Positions 52,784 to 61,308 of a stretch of 61,942 nt of DNA are shown one piece after another (positions within the stretch are counted from its first letter, which is position 1; each line of letters starts with the position of its first letter). The notes under the pieces were generated by a model. That model did not search any database. It saw nothing but the letters and a program-made list of their open reading frames with translations, and was not told the origin of the DNA. The position numbers and the translations under genes were made by a program. Source of the stretch: Bacillota bacterium (GTDB taxonomy: Bacteria; Bacillota; Clostridia; Peptostreptococcales; Anaerovoracaceae); NCBI GenBank assembly GCA_016293805.1, contig JAEDDI010000003.1, forward strand, positions 1-61,942, given 5' to 3'.

Positions 52784-53089
52784 ACTCCATATCCCCATGC
52801 AGCCTCGGTAAGTCTGCTGTTCTACAGATTTGGAACGAAGAAGTCTATCTATGACATTATAGGTGTTAATACCAATTTTGTTAGCCCAGTTACGAAACCT
52901 GTCGCCGTTCCACTCAAGATATCTCTGGTGGTCTTGCGGCATATGCTACGTAACTGTGGAATACTGGCCTTTGCGGCCATACATTCTTCTATGGCTGGCA
53001 ATACGTTCACCTTTGTAAAATATATTAATAGCGTTTTCTGTTACCTTCACATCAACCTTGTGCCGGATATACTCAAAAGGGCATGTTCT
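52780..53089 (-). pseudogene. IS21-type IstA transposase remnant
   Basis: The minus frame reads CPFEYIRHKVDVKVTENAI, then GERIASHRRMYGRKGQYSTV, an in-frame TAG near 52946, HMPQDHQRYLEWNG, and VEQQTYRGCMGIW. These are C-terminal IstA motifs. The frame is broken by the stop and then joins the other transposase fragment at about 52780. The N-terminal HTH and DDE core are absent, and no istB is nearby. Confidence 0.68.
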
Positions 53090-53509
53090 CCTTTTTTTCG
53101 AAGGATTTATGTGGTATAGTATAATGTATGCAATTGTGAGGTACATGCGAAAGGATTTAGAGATTTCCTGCATATTTTGTAGCAGTAGGAAATTTTATTC
53201 AAGCAGTGAGATTCTGGTGATGCGTTGCGGAGACGACTGATGAATTAAACTGAGAATTGTATCTAAAAAATCCTGATTGTGATTATGGCAGCTTCAGAGA
53301 TTGAGAAAACATATATGTGAGTTATTCTTGCGTGGCATTTTTGTGAAATGATGCACAAGATAATCTTGGGAATAACATAATAGAATATAATCGGCAAAGC
53401 GTCTATATTGATGTGACGCAAGGCACTTAGAAACGTGCTATACGTATTATTTAGCTGTACTTTATGCATTGTCGATATGACAATGCTTTTTTTGAGAATT
53501 TGGGAGTAT
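53090..53509. other. AT-rich gap before the adhesin gene
   Basis: About 420 nt with no supported gene. Several -10-like strings occur (for example TATAAT near 53119), but none has a clear partner at the right distance from the adhesin start. It may hold the adhesin promoter. Confidence 0.4.
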
Positions 53510-56500
53510 ATGTTGATTATGGCAAGAAGAACGAAGAAATTAATATCGATATTATTATCAATTCTGATTATTATAACGGTATTTCCTTTAAATTCATTCG
53601 CAGAAGGAGAGCCTATAAGTTATGTTCAATCCGGATATCTTTTGGACGGCGGATTCGAAGAACAGATGCAGTTTACCGAAAGCTATAAACAGTATATTCC
53701 TGATGCGGCAAAGCCATGGCAGACGACTGCCTATGAGAAGAAAATTGAGCTCTTCAGAAAGAATAACGGAGTATATATCAAAAATGTTATTCTGGCTCCA
53801 AGTAAGGGTGAGTATGCTGCTGAGCTTAATGCAGATGAGGAGAGCTCTCTTTATCAGATTGTAAATACAGAGCCTTCAAGCCTTTATGAATGGGGGCTTG
53901 ATCATGGTGCGCGAACTTCAAGTGAAACTATGGCGCTTGTAATAGGACCGAATCAGCCATATGCTCCTAGCAAGAGCTGGGGTGAAGGGTATGACAAATC
54001 TGAACTTAACAGTGCCAATCCTACACTTAAGACAGGATACAAATATGGCAGAGACCAGATGATGCAGATGGTTGACTGGCTGAAAGCAACTGGACATATC
54101 GGTTCTACATCTGCCAATAACGGAATAGCCAATGGTGGCAAAGCAATAATACTATACAGCAAGAAATTCGGTGCAAACGGTACCTTTGCAGATAATGCGG
54201 ATAATCAGCCCTTCAGTATGGAGCCAAGTCCGATATATACTGAAAAGTGGTATATATGGCTGATGACTGACCATAATACAACAACATCAGGGGAAACTAA
54301 TCCTTGGGGGCATTATGGTTGTAATGGTGATTCCTCTGCAGGTGAAGGGTCGATAGATCTTAGCAGATATTATCTTTATACTGTTCCACCTGCGCAGACA
54401 AAAACTCTGTTTGCTTTTACTTCTGTAGATAATCAGCCAAGCGCGGGTGCTAATTATCCGGATCCTACGTTTGGTAATTTCATAGATGATGTAAATTTCA
54501 GACTGTATCGTTTACTGTCAGGAAGCTCGACTTATCATGGAAGTGTGATAATTAAATCCAGTGACGGAAGCGGAAGTGAAGAAGGAGCATCTTCAGGACA
54601 TGAAGTTACTGCAGGAAACAGTGTGTCCACATACGTTAAGGATGGTCAGCCATTAGAGATAAAGGCAGTTATTAAAGCGGATGAAAAGGCCAATGTAAGA
54701 TTCGCAGGTGCATACTGTACTATTCAGAATACAGAGGGCACAGGCAGTACAACTTCATTTATTTCAACGAAAGACGATGGTACATGGCAGGTGACTCAAG
54801 CCGAAAACGGAGATTTGGTTTATACACACACTTTGAGCAGTGTAAAGAGTGCAATCAGTCTTCACTTTATTTTTATTAAGAATCCTCTGATTACTTATGA
54901 TGTTAATGGCGGAAAACCATATAAATGTACAGAAAACGGTTCAAATGTATCAACAGAACCTGATTACATATATAGTTTTATGCCTGCTGCAGATGAAAGT
55001 GGAATAAAATTTATCAGTCCTTACACATCGCATGAGCCGGAAGGATTAAACGACGGATGGAAATTCATGGGATGGAAGATGTTTGATGATAATGGAGAAC
55101 GGGAGCTTCTGCCAGGAGTTCATACAATAGCATGTAACTATAGGCAGGAAGGCACCGAAAGCCTCGTTACAACGCAGAATTTCCTGATAATAGAAGGAAA
55201 CAATACCTTTAAAAAAACAAGTGTTGAAAACACAGAGACTAGCTACGGAGTCGAGTGGTCAACAGATACTAAGCCAGTATACAATTATAATGCAACAGGC
55301 CTGTCTTTTGTAGCGCAGTGGAGATGGAGGCAGGTTTTCGTTCCACAGACTGATTCAGGCACCGGGTTTACAGACAGTGATACAGGAGGAACTGTATCTG
55401 TTACAAGTGTGACAGCTGAAGATGATGAGAACTATAACGGTGCTTATACTGCAAAGGGTGCAAAAGCATATTTTGCCGGAGAAAACGAGACGGTTATAGC
55501 TTCGGCAACTGCAAATTCCGGCTACTATTTTGATGGCTGGTATGATGAAGACGGTAATCAGGTTGCGTCTACCCAGACTTTACAATACGTTCAGAGTAAA
55601 GAATCGGTTAAGACATATTACGCGAGATTTGTTAAACAGTATACTCAGAAGTTCATTCGCCAGATTAAGGACGGGGATACATGGAAAGATCTTGCAGTTA
55701 ATGATGAAACAGTTCCTGTTCTTGATCATGCAAGTTATGAAGTGGGACCTGGTACTGTTGTGAGTTCTACTGCTTCAAATAATTCAGCTTACGGAGTAAA
55801 AGGATGGTACAACGAAGAGGGAAATGCTGTTGATGCATCCATGATATCCAATGACGGGAAGACCTTAAGATATAGCGTAACAGGTAATGCAACATATTAT
55901 GTAAGATATGAAAAAGCCGTTCGGATTGATTTTAAAATGCAGTATGTTGATACAGATGGCAGCATCACCTCATCTGACAGTTACGGCTCTCTCAGCAAAA
56001 CATCCGTAGATGCAATACCGGGAGATATAGTAAAGTCAAAAGCATACCCCAATAAAGGGTATAAGTTTATTGGCTGGTTCACGGGGGAGGATGCGAGTGC
56101 ACCTCAGGTTAATGATGTTGATTCACAGGACCCGAATACTATAACTCCGCAAGCAACATCTGATCCTGTTAAAACGTATTATGCAAGATTTGCTCCAAGG
56201 ACAGATACAAAATATGTAGTAAATCATATTTTTAAAGGATTTGAAAGCAACGGGAACGACAAAAAAATATCATATACATACTATGGCACTACGGGGGAAA
56301 CGGTTACGCCTTCTGCATTAGATCCGGCTACCATGGGAAAAAGCTATGAGGGATATACATACGTTAATGGCATTACATCCAGCAAAATCAATGCTTCAGG
56401 GACTACGGCCTTTAATCTTAATTATACGAAGCAGGCTGTAAACCTGAAGTATGACATAAACAAACCTGACGGGGCATCAGGAGAAGGTTCAGTTGATGAT

Positions 56501-59023
56501 ACTTCAGGGTATGCAGGCTGGAATGTGAAAGTCAGCGGAAACCAGTTTACTTTGAGCGGGTATACTTTTAATGGATGGAATACTAAACCTGACGGTTCAG
56601 GCATTGAGTATTCTCCAGATGACAATTATCTGATGCTTCCAATGGAAGGAGAGCAGAATCCAAATGTACTCTATGCACAATGGGCGGCTCAGTCATCTGT
56701 AAAATACACTGTGCAGCATATTAAACTTGATAAAAACGGATATGTAAAGGCACAGGAGAAACATGAATATTATGGGACAACAGATGAATTGGTAACGATA
56801 TCCCATAAGAATTATCCAGGATATACTTATCAGGCAGGTTATAACGATAAAGGGCATACGACTGTCGCTTCCGGAAAGATATTAGAAGATGGAAGTCTCG
56901 TACTGACGCTTTATTATACACCGGATCCTGATAATCTGACTTACAAGGCTAACGGCGGTAACGGAGCAGATGATATTCAAACCGGTGTTACAGATGAGAC
57001 GGTTACAGTAAAAGATGGAAGCGTATTCACAAGAGCAGGATATACATTCACAGGATGGAAAACACCGGGAGGAACGGAATACTCTGCAGGTTCCGATTAT
57101 ACACTTAAACCAGGTGATGATATTCTTATTGCCCAGTGGAGAGCAAATAGCGATACCGCATATCGTGTAATACATTACACTGTATCTTCTGATGGCATGT
57201 CCAGTACGCAGTACAAGGCGGAGGATTTTAGCGGAACCACAAACAGCACCGTTAAGGCATCCCCGATTCCTATTGAAGGATATGAATACAGGGCAAACCT
57301 TAATGCAAACGGAATGATGACCGTCCATACAGGTGTAATTGCCGGTGATGGAAGCCTTGTTCTTAAACTTTATTATGTTCCGAAAATGTATAAGCTGACA
57401 TATAAAGCAAATGGAGGTATCGGAACAGAAACATTTACTGAAGGTTATTATCGTGAAAATGTTTCTATCCTGGATAATATGTTCACAAGAGAAGGATATA
57501 CATTCACAGGATGGAATACAGATATAAACGGAAGTTCAGAAGGGGCTTATAAACCATCTGATTCCTATACATATGGCAGTTCCGATGCAATACTATATGC
57601 GCAGTGGAAAGCAAATACAGATACTAAGTATAAAGTAGAACACTATAAGTTATCAGCGGACGAAAGCAGCGCAGTACTTGATTCTACTGAAACATTGACA
57701 GGAACAACTGATACCATTGCAACGGCAACAGCGAAAACAATTTCAGGATATACATATGTTTCTGGCTTTGATAATGGAGCAGATATAAGCGAGGTAAAAA
57801 GCGGAACGATAACCGGTGATGGCAAGCTTGTGCTGAAACTCTATTATAAATCAGGTGCTTCACTAATCTACAAGGCAAATGGTGGTACAGGGGCAGATGT
57901 TACGAGAAATGGAGTTGTTAATCAGTTCCTGACTGTTGAAGACAATTTCTTTACAAGAGCTAACTACAGTTTTTCAGGATGGAATACCAGTGCTGATGGA
58001 AGCGGTGTCGCTTATACACCAGAAAACCAGTTTAAACTGACTGCCGGAACCAATATTCTGTATGCCCAGTGGATAGGAAATACAACTAAGCTGGTCTATA
58101 AGGCAAATGGTGGCACAGGGGCTGATGTTGATGAGAGCGGCCCAATCGGAACAGCTTTATCAGTAAAAGACAATCTGTTCGTAAGAGATGGGTATACTTT
58201 CAGAGGATGGAACACTAAAGCAGACGGGACAGGAATTTCTTATGCTCCAAGCAGCTTATATGTGCTTACTGAAGGTGAAAATGTCCTTTATGCGCAGTGG
58301 GAAGCGATTCCTGTAATACCAGGATACGTTGAAACTACACTTACGTATAAACCTAATGGCGGCAGCGGAAGTGATGTTACTGTAAATGGTATTGCCGGTG
58401 ACATTGAAAAGGTTAAGGATAATCCATTCAGCAAGGAAGGATTCACCTTCACAGGATGGAACACTAAGGCCGATGGGACAGGTGTTACATATACTGAAGG
58501 ATCAGAATATGTTCTTACAGAAATCCCGGGAGTGCTCTATGCACAGTGGGAGAAAATCCCGGAACCGGTAATTACAACATTAACTTACGAGGCTAACGGT
58601 GGAAAAGGAAAAGCCATTACTGTTTCTGGTGAAGTTGGAACAGCAATGAAGGTGAAAAAGAATCCTTTCAGTAAGAAAGGATATGTATTTATCGGGTGGA
58701 ATACCGCACCTGATGGCGATGGTGTATCATATGCTGTAGGATCAGAATATATACTTACTGAAGGTGATGATATTCTCTATGCTCAGTGGGAAGAAGAAAT
58801 CAAGGAGGATGAGGACAACTCGGGAGACGATAATAATCATGGTAATCATAAACCGGCAGAAGGAATGAATGCAGGTTCAAATGGAAATGGAACTGGTGAA
58901 GAATCTGGACAGATTGCTAAAACTGGTGACAGTAGCGGCTTAGTGATTTGGCTGAGTCTTCTGATTGCTGCGTCCTTGGCACTCATTGCGGCATTAATCA
59001 GAAAAAGGAAGTATTACCGTTAG
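53510..59023 (+). CDS. Giant repetitive surface protein (InlB B-repeats, KTGD sorting signal)
   Basis: About 1,837 residues. A signal peptide (ARRTKKLISILLSILIIITV, ending NSFA) precedes a jelly-roll-like N-terminal module (about 35-360) with LYQIVNTEPSSLYEWG and MALVIGPNQ, as in carbohydrate-binding-type domains. InlB-like and MucBP-like modules follow, then seven Flg_new/InlB B-repeats with the GYTFTGWNTKADGTG...LYAQW pattern and a Gly/Asn linker. The end is IAKTGD, a hydrophobic helix and RKRKYYR, a non-canonical sortase signal. The start could also be the ATG at 53519; neither has ideal spacing from GGGAG. It is probably a wall-anchored adhesin, gained with the flanking repeat. Confidence 0.88.
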   Translation: MLIMARRTKKLISILLSILIIITVFPLNSFAEGEPISYVQSGYLLDGGFEEQMQFTESYKQYIPDAAKPWQTTAYEKKIELFRKNNGVYIKNVILAPSKGEYAAELNADEESSLYQIVNTEPSSLYEWGLDHGARTSSETMALVIGPNQPYAPSKSWGEGYDKSELNSANPTLKTGYKYGRDQMMQMVDWLKATGHIGSTSANNGIANGGKAIILYSKKFGANGTFADNADNQPFSMEPSPIYTEKWYIWLMTDHNTTTSGETNPWGHYGCNGDSSAGEGSIDLSRYYLYTVPPAQTKTLFAFTSVDNQPSAGANYPDPTFGNFIDDVNFRLYRLLSGSSTYHGSVIIKSSDGSGSEEGASSGHEVTAGNSVSTYVKDGQPLEIKAVIKADEKANVRFAGAYCTIQNTEGTGSTTSFISTKDDGTWQVTQAENGDLVYTHTLSSVKSAISLHFIFIKNPLITYDVNGGKPYKCTENGSNVSTEPDYIYSFMPAADESGIKFISPYTSHEPEGLNDGWKFMGWKMFDDNGERELLPGVHTIACNYRQEGTESLVTTQNFLIIEGNNTFKKTSVENTETSYGVEWSTDTKPVYNYNATGLSFVAQWRWRQVFVPQTDSGTGFTDSDTGGTVSVTSVTAEDDENYNGAYTAKGAKAYFAGENETVIASATANSGYYFDGWYDEDGNQVASTQTLQYVQSKESVKTYYARFVKQYTQKFIRQIKDGDTWKDLAVNDETVPVLDHASYEVGPGTVVSSTASNNSAYGVKGWYNEEGNAVDASMISNDGKTLRYSVTGNATYYVRYEKAVRIDFKMQYVDTDGSITSSDSYGSLSKTSVDAIPGDIVKSKAYPNKGYKFIGWFTGEDASAPQVNDVDSQDPNTITPQATSDPVKTYYARFAPRTDTKYVVNHIFKGFESNGNDKKISYTYYGTTGETVTPSALDPATMGKSYEGYTYVNGITSSKINASGTTAFNLNYTKQAVNLKYDINKPDGASGEGSVDDTSGYAGWNVKVSGNQFTLSGYTFNGWNTKPDGSGIEYSPDDNYLMLPMEGEQNPNVLYAQWAAQSSVKYTVQHIKLDKNGYVKAQEKHEYYGTTDELVTISHKNYPGYTYQAGYNDKGHTTVASGKILEDGSLVLTLYYTPDPDNLTYKANGGNGADDIQTGVTDETVTVKDGSVFTRAGYTFTGWKTPGGTEYSAGSDYTLKPGDDILIAQWRANSDTAYRVIHYTVSSDGMSSTQYKAEDFSGTTNSTVKASPIPIEGYEYRANLNANGMMTVHTGVIAGDGSLVLKLYYVPKMYKLTYKANGGIGTETFTEGYYRENVSILDNMFTREGYTFTGWNTDINGSSEGAYKPSDSYTYGSSDAILYAQWKANTDTKYKVEHYKLSADESSAVLDSTETLTGTTDTIATATAKTISGYTYVSGFDNGADISEVKSGTITGDGKLVLKLYYKSGASLIYKANGGTGADVTRNGVVNQFLTVEDNFFTRANYSFSGWNTSADGSGVAYTPENQFKLTAGTNILYAQWIGNTTKLVYKANGGTGADVDESGPIGTALSVKDNLFVRDGYTFRGWNTKADGTGISYAPSSLYVLTEGENVLYAQWEAIPVIPGYVETTLTYKPNGGSGSDVTVNGIAGDIEKVKDNPFSKEGFTFTGWNTKADGTGVTYTEGSEYVLTEIPGVLYAQWEKIPEPVITTLTYEANGGKGKAITVSGEVGTAMKVKKNPFSKKGYVFIGWNTAPDGDGVSYAVGSEYILTEGDDILYAQWEEEIKEDEDNSGDDNNHGNHKPAEGMNAGSNGNGTGEESGQIAKTGDSSGLVIWLSLLIAASLALIAALIRKRKYYR
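56444..58789 (+). repeat. Seven InlB B-type repeats inside the adhesin gene
   Basis: Units run 56444-56683, 56936-57139, 57395-57607, 57863-58072, 58091-58300, 58340-58549 and 58580-58789. The last four are each exactly 210 bp (70 codons) and lie close together. The first ones alternate with MucBP-like spacers of about 75 codons. All begin L-x-Y-x-x-N and end AQW. DNA similarity is visible (for example AAGGCAAATGGTGG in units 4 and 5), so copy number may vary by recombination. Confidence 0.85.
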
Positions 59024-59054
59024 TATCTGAGAATGACTGAAATCAATTCCTTCT

Positions 59055-59180
59055 CTCAAGAGCATAGAGGCGTTCGAAAAGGCAGCGGACGGTAATGCGA
59101 CAAAGATTATAATTCCTTCGGAGATACAGGGCATAGCAGGTCTTGCAAGCTCTATAACTGAAATAGTTAAAAGTGAATAA
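59055..59180 (+). pseudogene. Duplicated 3' fragment of the SPFH gene
   Basis: Carries the last 41 codons of the SPFH gene (LKSIEAFEKAADGNATKI onward) and its TAA at 59178-59180, with no start or RBS. It is a by-product of the island's insertion. Confidence 0.85.
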
Positions 59181-59192
59181 AAGCGATATGTC

Positions 59193-59221
59193 ACGGGAAT
59201 CGGAAACGGTTCCCGTATGTT
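59193..59221 (+). terminator. Duplicated SPFH terminator, now behind the adhesin
   Basis: Same GAAA-tetraloop stem as 52517-52545, within the right repeat. It probably now ends the adhesin transcript, which has no other terminator. Confidence 0.75.
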
Positions 59222-59338
59222 TTACTTGAAATAAGCAAAACAGTTAGATACAACATAATAATAATACATATTCTGCACGAATTTGTGAATTAAATGACTG
59301 AATTTGAATAAATCCATCATATTCGTGACCGACTTTGC

Positions 59339-59367
59339 TTGACTTAAGCACATGCAATAGATATGAT
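59339..59367 (+). promoter_or_regulatory. Promoter of the DeoR-gap operon
   Basis: TTGACT (59339-59344) and TATGAT (59362-59367) are 17 nt apart, 45 nt before the DeoR start. Confidence 0.65.
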
Positions 59368-59411
59368 TATATATATGATACTAGGTAAATTGTATTGTAA
59401 GGAGAAGTAAA

Positions 59412-60179
59412 ATGTTACAGGAAGAACGTTTTGAGTATATTCTTTCAAGGGTATCGGAAAACGGCGCTGTAAAGGTGACTTCAGTGGCTGAAGAGCTTGG
59501 CATCAGCCAGTCTACCATCCGACGCGACATCAAGGAACTAGCAGAGACGGGAAGGCTTCATAAAGTGTTCGGAGGTGCAGTGGCAAATGAAAATGTCATC
59601 ACTACCAGCGATTCGGCGATATCTGTCAGAGAAAATGAACACACACAGGCCAAGGACGATATTGGCAGATTTGCAGCAGAGCAGATCAACAGGGATGATT
59701 TTGTTTTCATTGACGCGGGAACAACAACCCGCAGAATCATCCCGTATATAGACGAGAGCCTTAAGGGAACAGTGACATTTGTCACAAATGGAGTTGTTCA
59801 TGCAAGAGAACTTGCAGCGAGAGGATTTTTAGTATATCTTCCCGGAGGACTGCTAAAGGGGACAACTGAAGCTATCGTGGGAACAAGTGCGGTGGACTAT
59901 GTAGAGGACTGCAATTTCACGAAGAGCTTCATGGGAACCAACGGTGTTGACCTTAATAAGGGATATACCATACCCGAGATGGATGAATCAAGGATGAAGG
60001 CATCGATTATCAAGAACAGTCATACTGTTTATGTGCTGGCTGACAGCAGCAAGTTCGATAAAGTGTCATCTGTTTCATTCGGCAAACTTCAGGATGCATG
60101 TATAATAACAGACGCAATTCCGGATAACGGCTACAGCGATGCAACCGTGATCCTGGAGGCTGTCTGTCAGGATAGATAA
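59412..60179 (+). CDS. DeoR-family sugar-phosphate-responsive regulator
   Basis: 255 residues. An N-terminal HTH (about 18-55, VTSVAEELGISQSTIRRDIK) is followed by a DeoR C-terminal sensor domain (about 75-235) with FIDAGTTTRRI, VTNGVVHAREL and FMGTNGVD, the sugar-phosphate pocket motifs. Such regulators respond to glycolytic or sugar phosphates. It lies 34 nt upstream of gap on the same strand, suggesting that it controls glycolytic flux and itself. The RBS is AAGGAG. Confidence 0.9.
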   Translation: MLQEERFEYILSRVSENGAVKVTSVAEELGISQSTIRRDIKELAETGRLHKVFGGAVANENVITTSDSAISVRENEHTQAKDDIGRFAAEQINRDDFVFIDAGTTTRRIIPYIDESLKGTVTFVTNGVVHARELAARGFLVYLPGGLLKGTTEAIVGTSAVDYVEDCNFTKSFMGTNGVDLNKGYTIPEMDESRMKASIIKNSHTVYVLADSSKFDKVSSVSFGKLQDACIITDAIPDNGYSDATVILEAVCQDR

Positions 60180-60213
60180 GACAAATATATGGTAAAAGAA
60201 AGGAAGAAGAATT

Positions 60214-61233
60214 ATGAGAATCAAAGTGGCAATTAACGGATTTGGAAGAATCGGAAGACTGGCGTTTCGCAGAATATTCAGTGACGAAACCATCGAAGTA
60301 GTGGCAATCAATGATTTAACAAGCCCTGATATGCTTGCACATTTACTGAAGTATGACTCGGTTCAGGGCACATACGCAAAGGACCATGAAGTAGTGGCAG
60401 GCGAAGGAAAGATAACAGTAGACGGAACAGATATTCCTGTATTTGCGCAGGCAGACCCGTCCACACTTCCATGGGGATCGCTTGGAGTTGACGTTGTTCT
60501 TGAATGTACAGGATTTTTCACATCAAAGGCAAAGTCACAGGCACATCTTGATGCAGGCGCAAAGAAGGTTCTAATCTCAGCTCCGGCAGGAAACGATCTT
60601 CCAACAATAGTGTATGGCGTAAACCATGAAACACTTACAAAGGATGACAGAATTGTATCAGGTGCATCATGTACAACAAACTGCCTTGCACCTATGGCAA
60701 AGGCTCTGAACGACTACAGAGAATTAAGAACAGGATTCATGACTACCATTCACGCATACACAGGCGACCAGATGATTCTTGACGGTCCTCACAAGAAGGG
60801 AGACTTCAGAAGAGCGAGAGCAGGTGCCATCAATATCGTGCCAAACAGCACAGGTGCAGCAAAGGCAATAGGACTTGTAATTCCTGAACTTGACGGAAAA
60901 CTCATCGGTTCAGCCCAGAGAGTTCCTGTTCCTTCAGGCTCAATAACAATTCTGGATGCCACACTTAAGGACATGACTGACACAGTATCAGTTGAAGGCA
61001 TCAATGCGGCTATGAAGGCTGCTGCAGACGAATCCTTCGGATACACAGAGGAAGAACTTGTTTCAAGTGATATCATCGGATGCGAATACGGTTCACTGTT
61101 TGATGCGACTCAGACTCTTGCGCAGCAGTGCGGCACACACATTTTTGAAGTAAGAGTTGTATCATGGTACGATAATGAAATGTCATATACAAGCCAGCTT
61201 GTAAGAACTCTTAAACATATGGCAACGCTTTAG
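60214..61233 (+). CDS. gap: Glyceraldehyde-3-phosphate dehydrogenase, type I
   Basis: 339 residues. The NAD-binding start is VAINGFGRIGRLAFRR, the catalytic Cys153 lies in SGASCTTNCLAPM, and the His lies in TTIHAYTGDQ. WYDNEMSYTSQLVRT is the family end. It oxidises GAP to 1,3-bisphosphoglycerate in glycolysis. It follows a DeoR-type gene, in the manner of the CggR-gapA arrangement in Bacillus but with an unrelated regulator family. No pgk or tpi follows. Confidence 0.96.
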   Translation: MRIKVAINGFGRIGRLAFRRIFSDETIEVVAINDLTSPDMLAHLLKYDSVQGTYAKDHEVVAGEGKITVDGTDIPVFAQADPSTLPWGSLGVDVVLECTGFFTSKAKSQAHLDAGAKKVLISAPAGNDLPTIVYGVNHETLTKDDRIVSGASCTTNCLAPMAKALNDYRELRTGFMTTIHAYTGDQMILDGPHKKGDFRRARAGAINIVPNSTGAAKAIGLVIPELDGKLIGSAQRVPVPSGSITILDATLKDMTDTVSVEGINAAMKAAADESFGYTEEELVSSDIIGCEYGSLFDATQTLAQQCGTHIFEVRVVSWYDNEMSYTSQLVRTLKHMATL

Positions 61234-61237
61234 TCAA

Positions 61238-61268
61238 TGCAGACTGACACATATATTGTCTGTTTGCA
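61238..61268 (+). promoter_or_regulatory. Imperfect palindrome between gap and the ABC gene
   Basis: TGCAGACTGACA (61238-61249) and TGTCTGTTTGCA (61257-61268) are inverted, 10 of 12 positions matching (one further G-T wobble). No T-tract follows, so it could be an operator, an mRNA stem or a weak terminator. Confidence 0.35.
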
Positions 61269-61308
61269 GGAATTCTGATACTGCATATTCTAGAATCTGG
61301 AGGCATAA

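Larger units (their letters stand above)
59053..59257. repeat. 205-bp direct repeat, right copy
   Basis: Matches 52377-52581 with two mismatches at a fixed offset of 6,676 nt. It begins 30 nt after the adhesin stop and ends where the DNA continues into the DeoR promoter region. The sequence after it (ATAATAATACATA) is likely the original downstream flank. Confidence 0.93.

Noticed and set aside
52946..53173. 75-residue minus frame as an independent small gene
   Set aside because: Its second half is the IstA remnant ended by a nonsense codon, and its first 28 residues are unrelated leader without an RBS.
57863..58789. Regular 210-bp spacing considered as a CRISPR or other noncoding array
   Set aside because: The units are protein-coding InlB B-repeats in one frame and are too long. 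No short identical repeats with unique spacers occur anywhere in the window.
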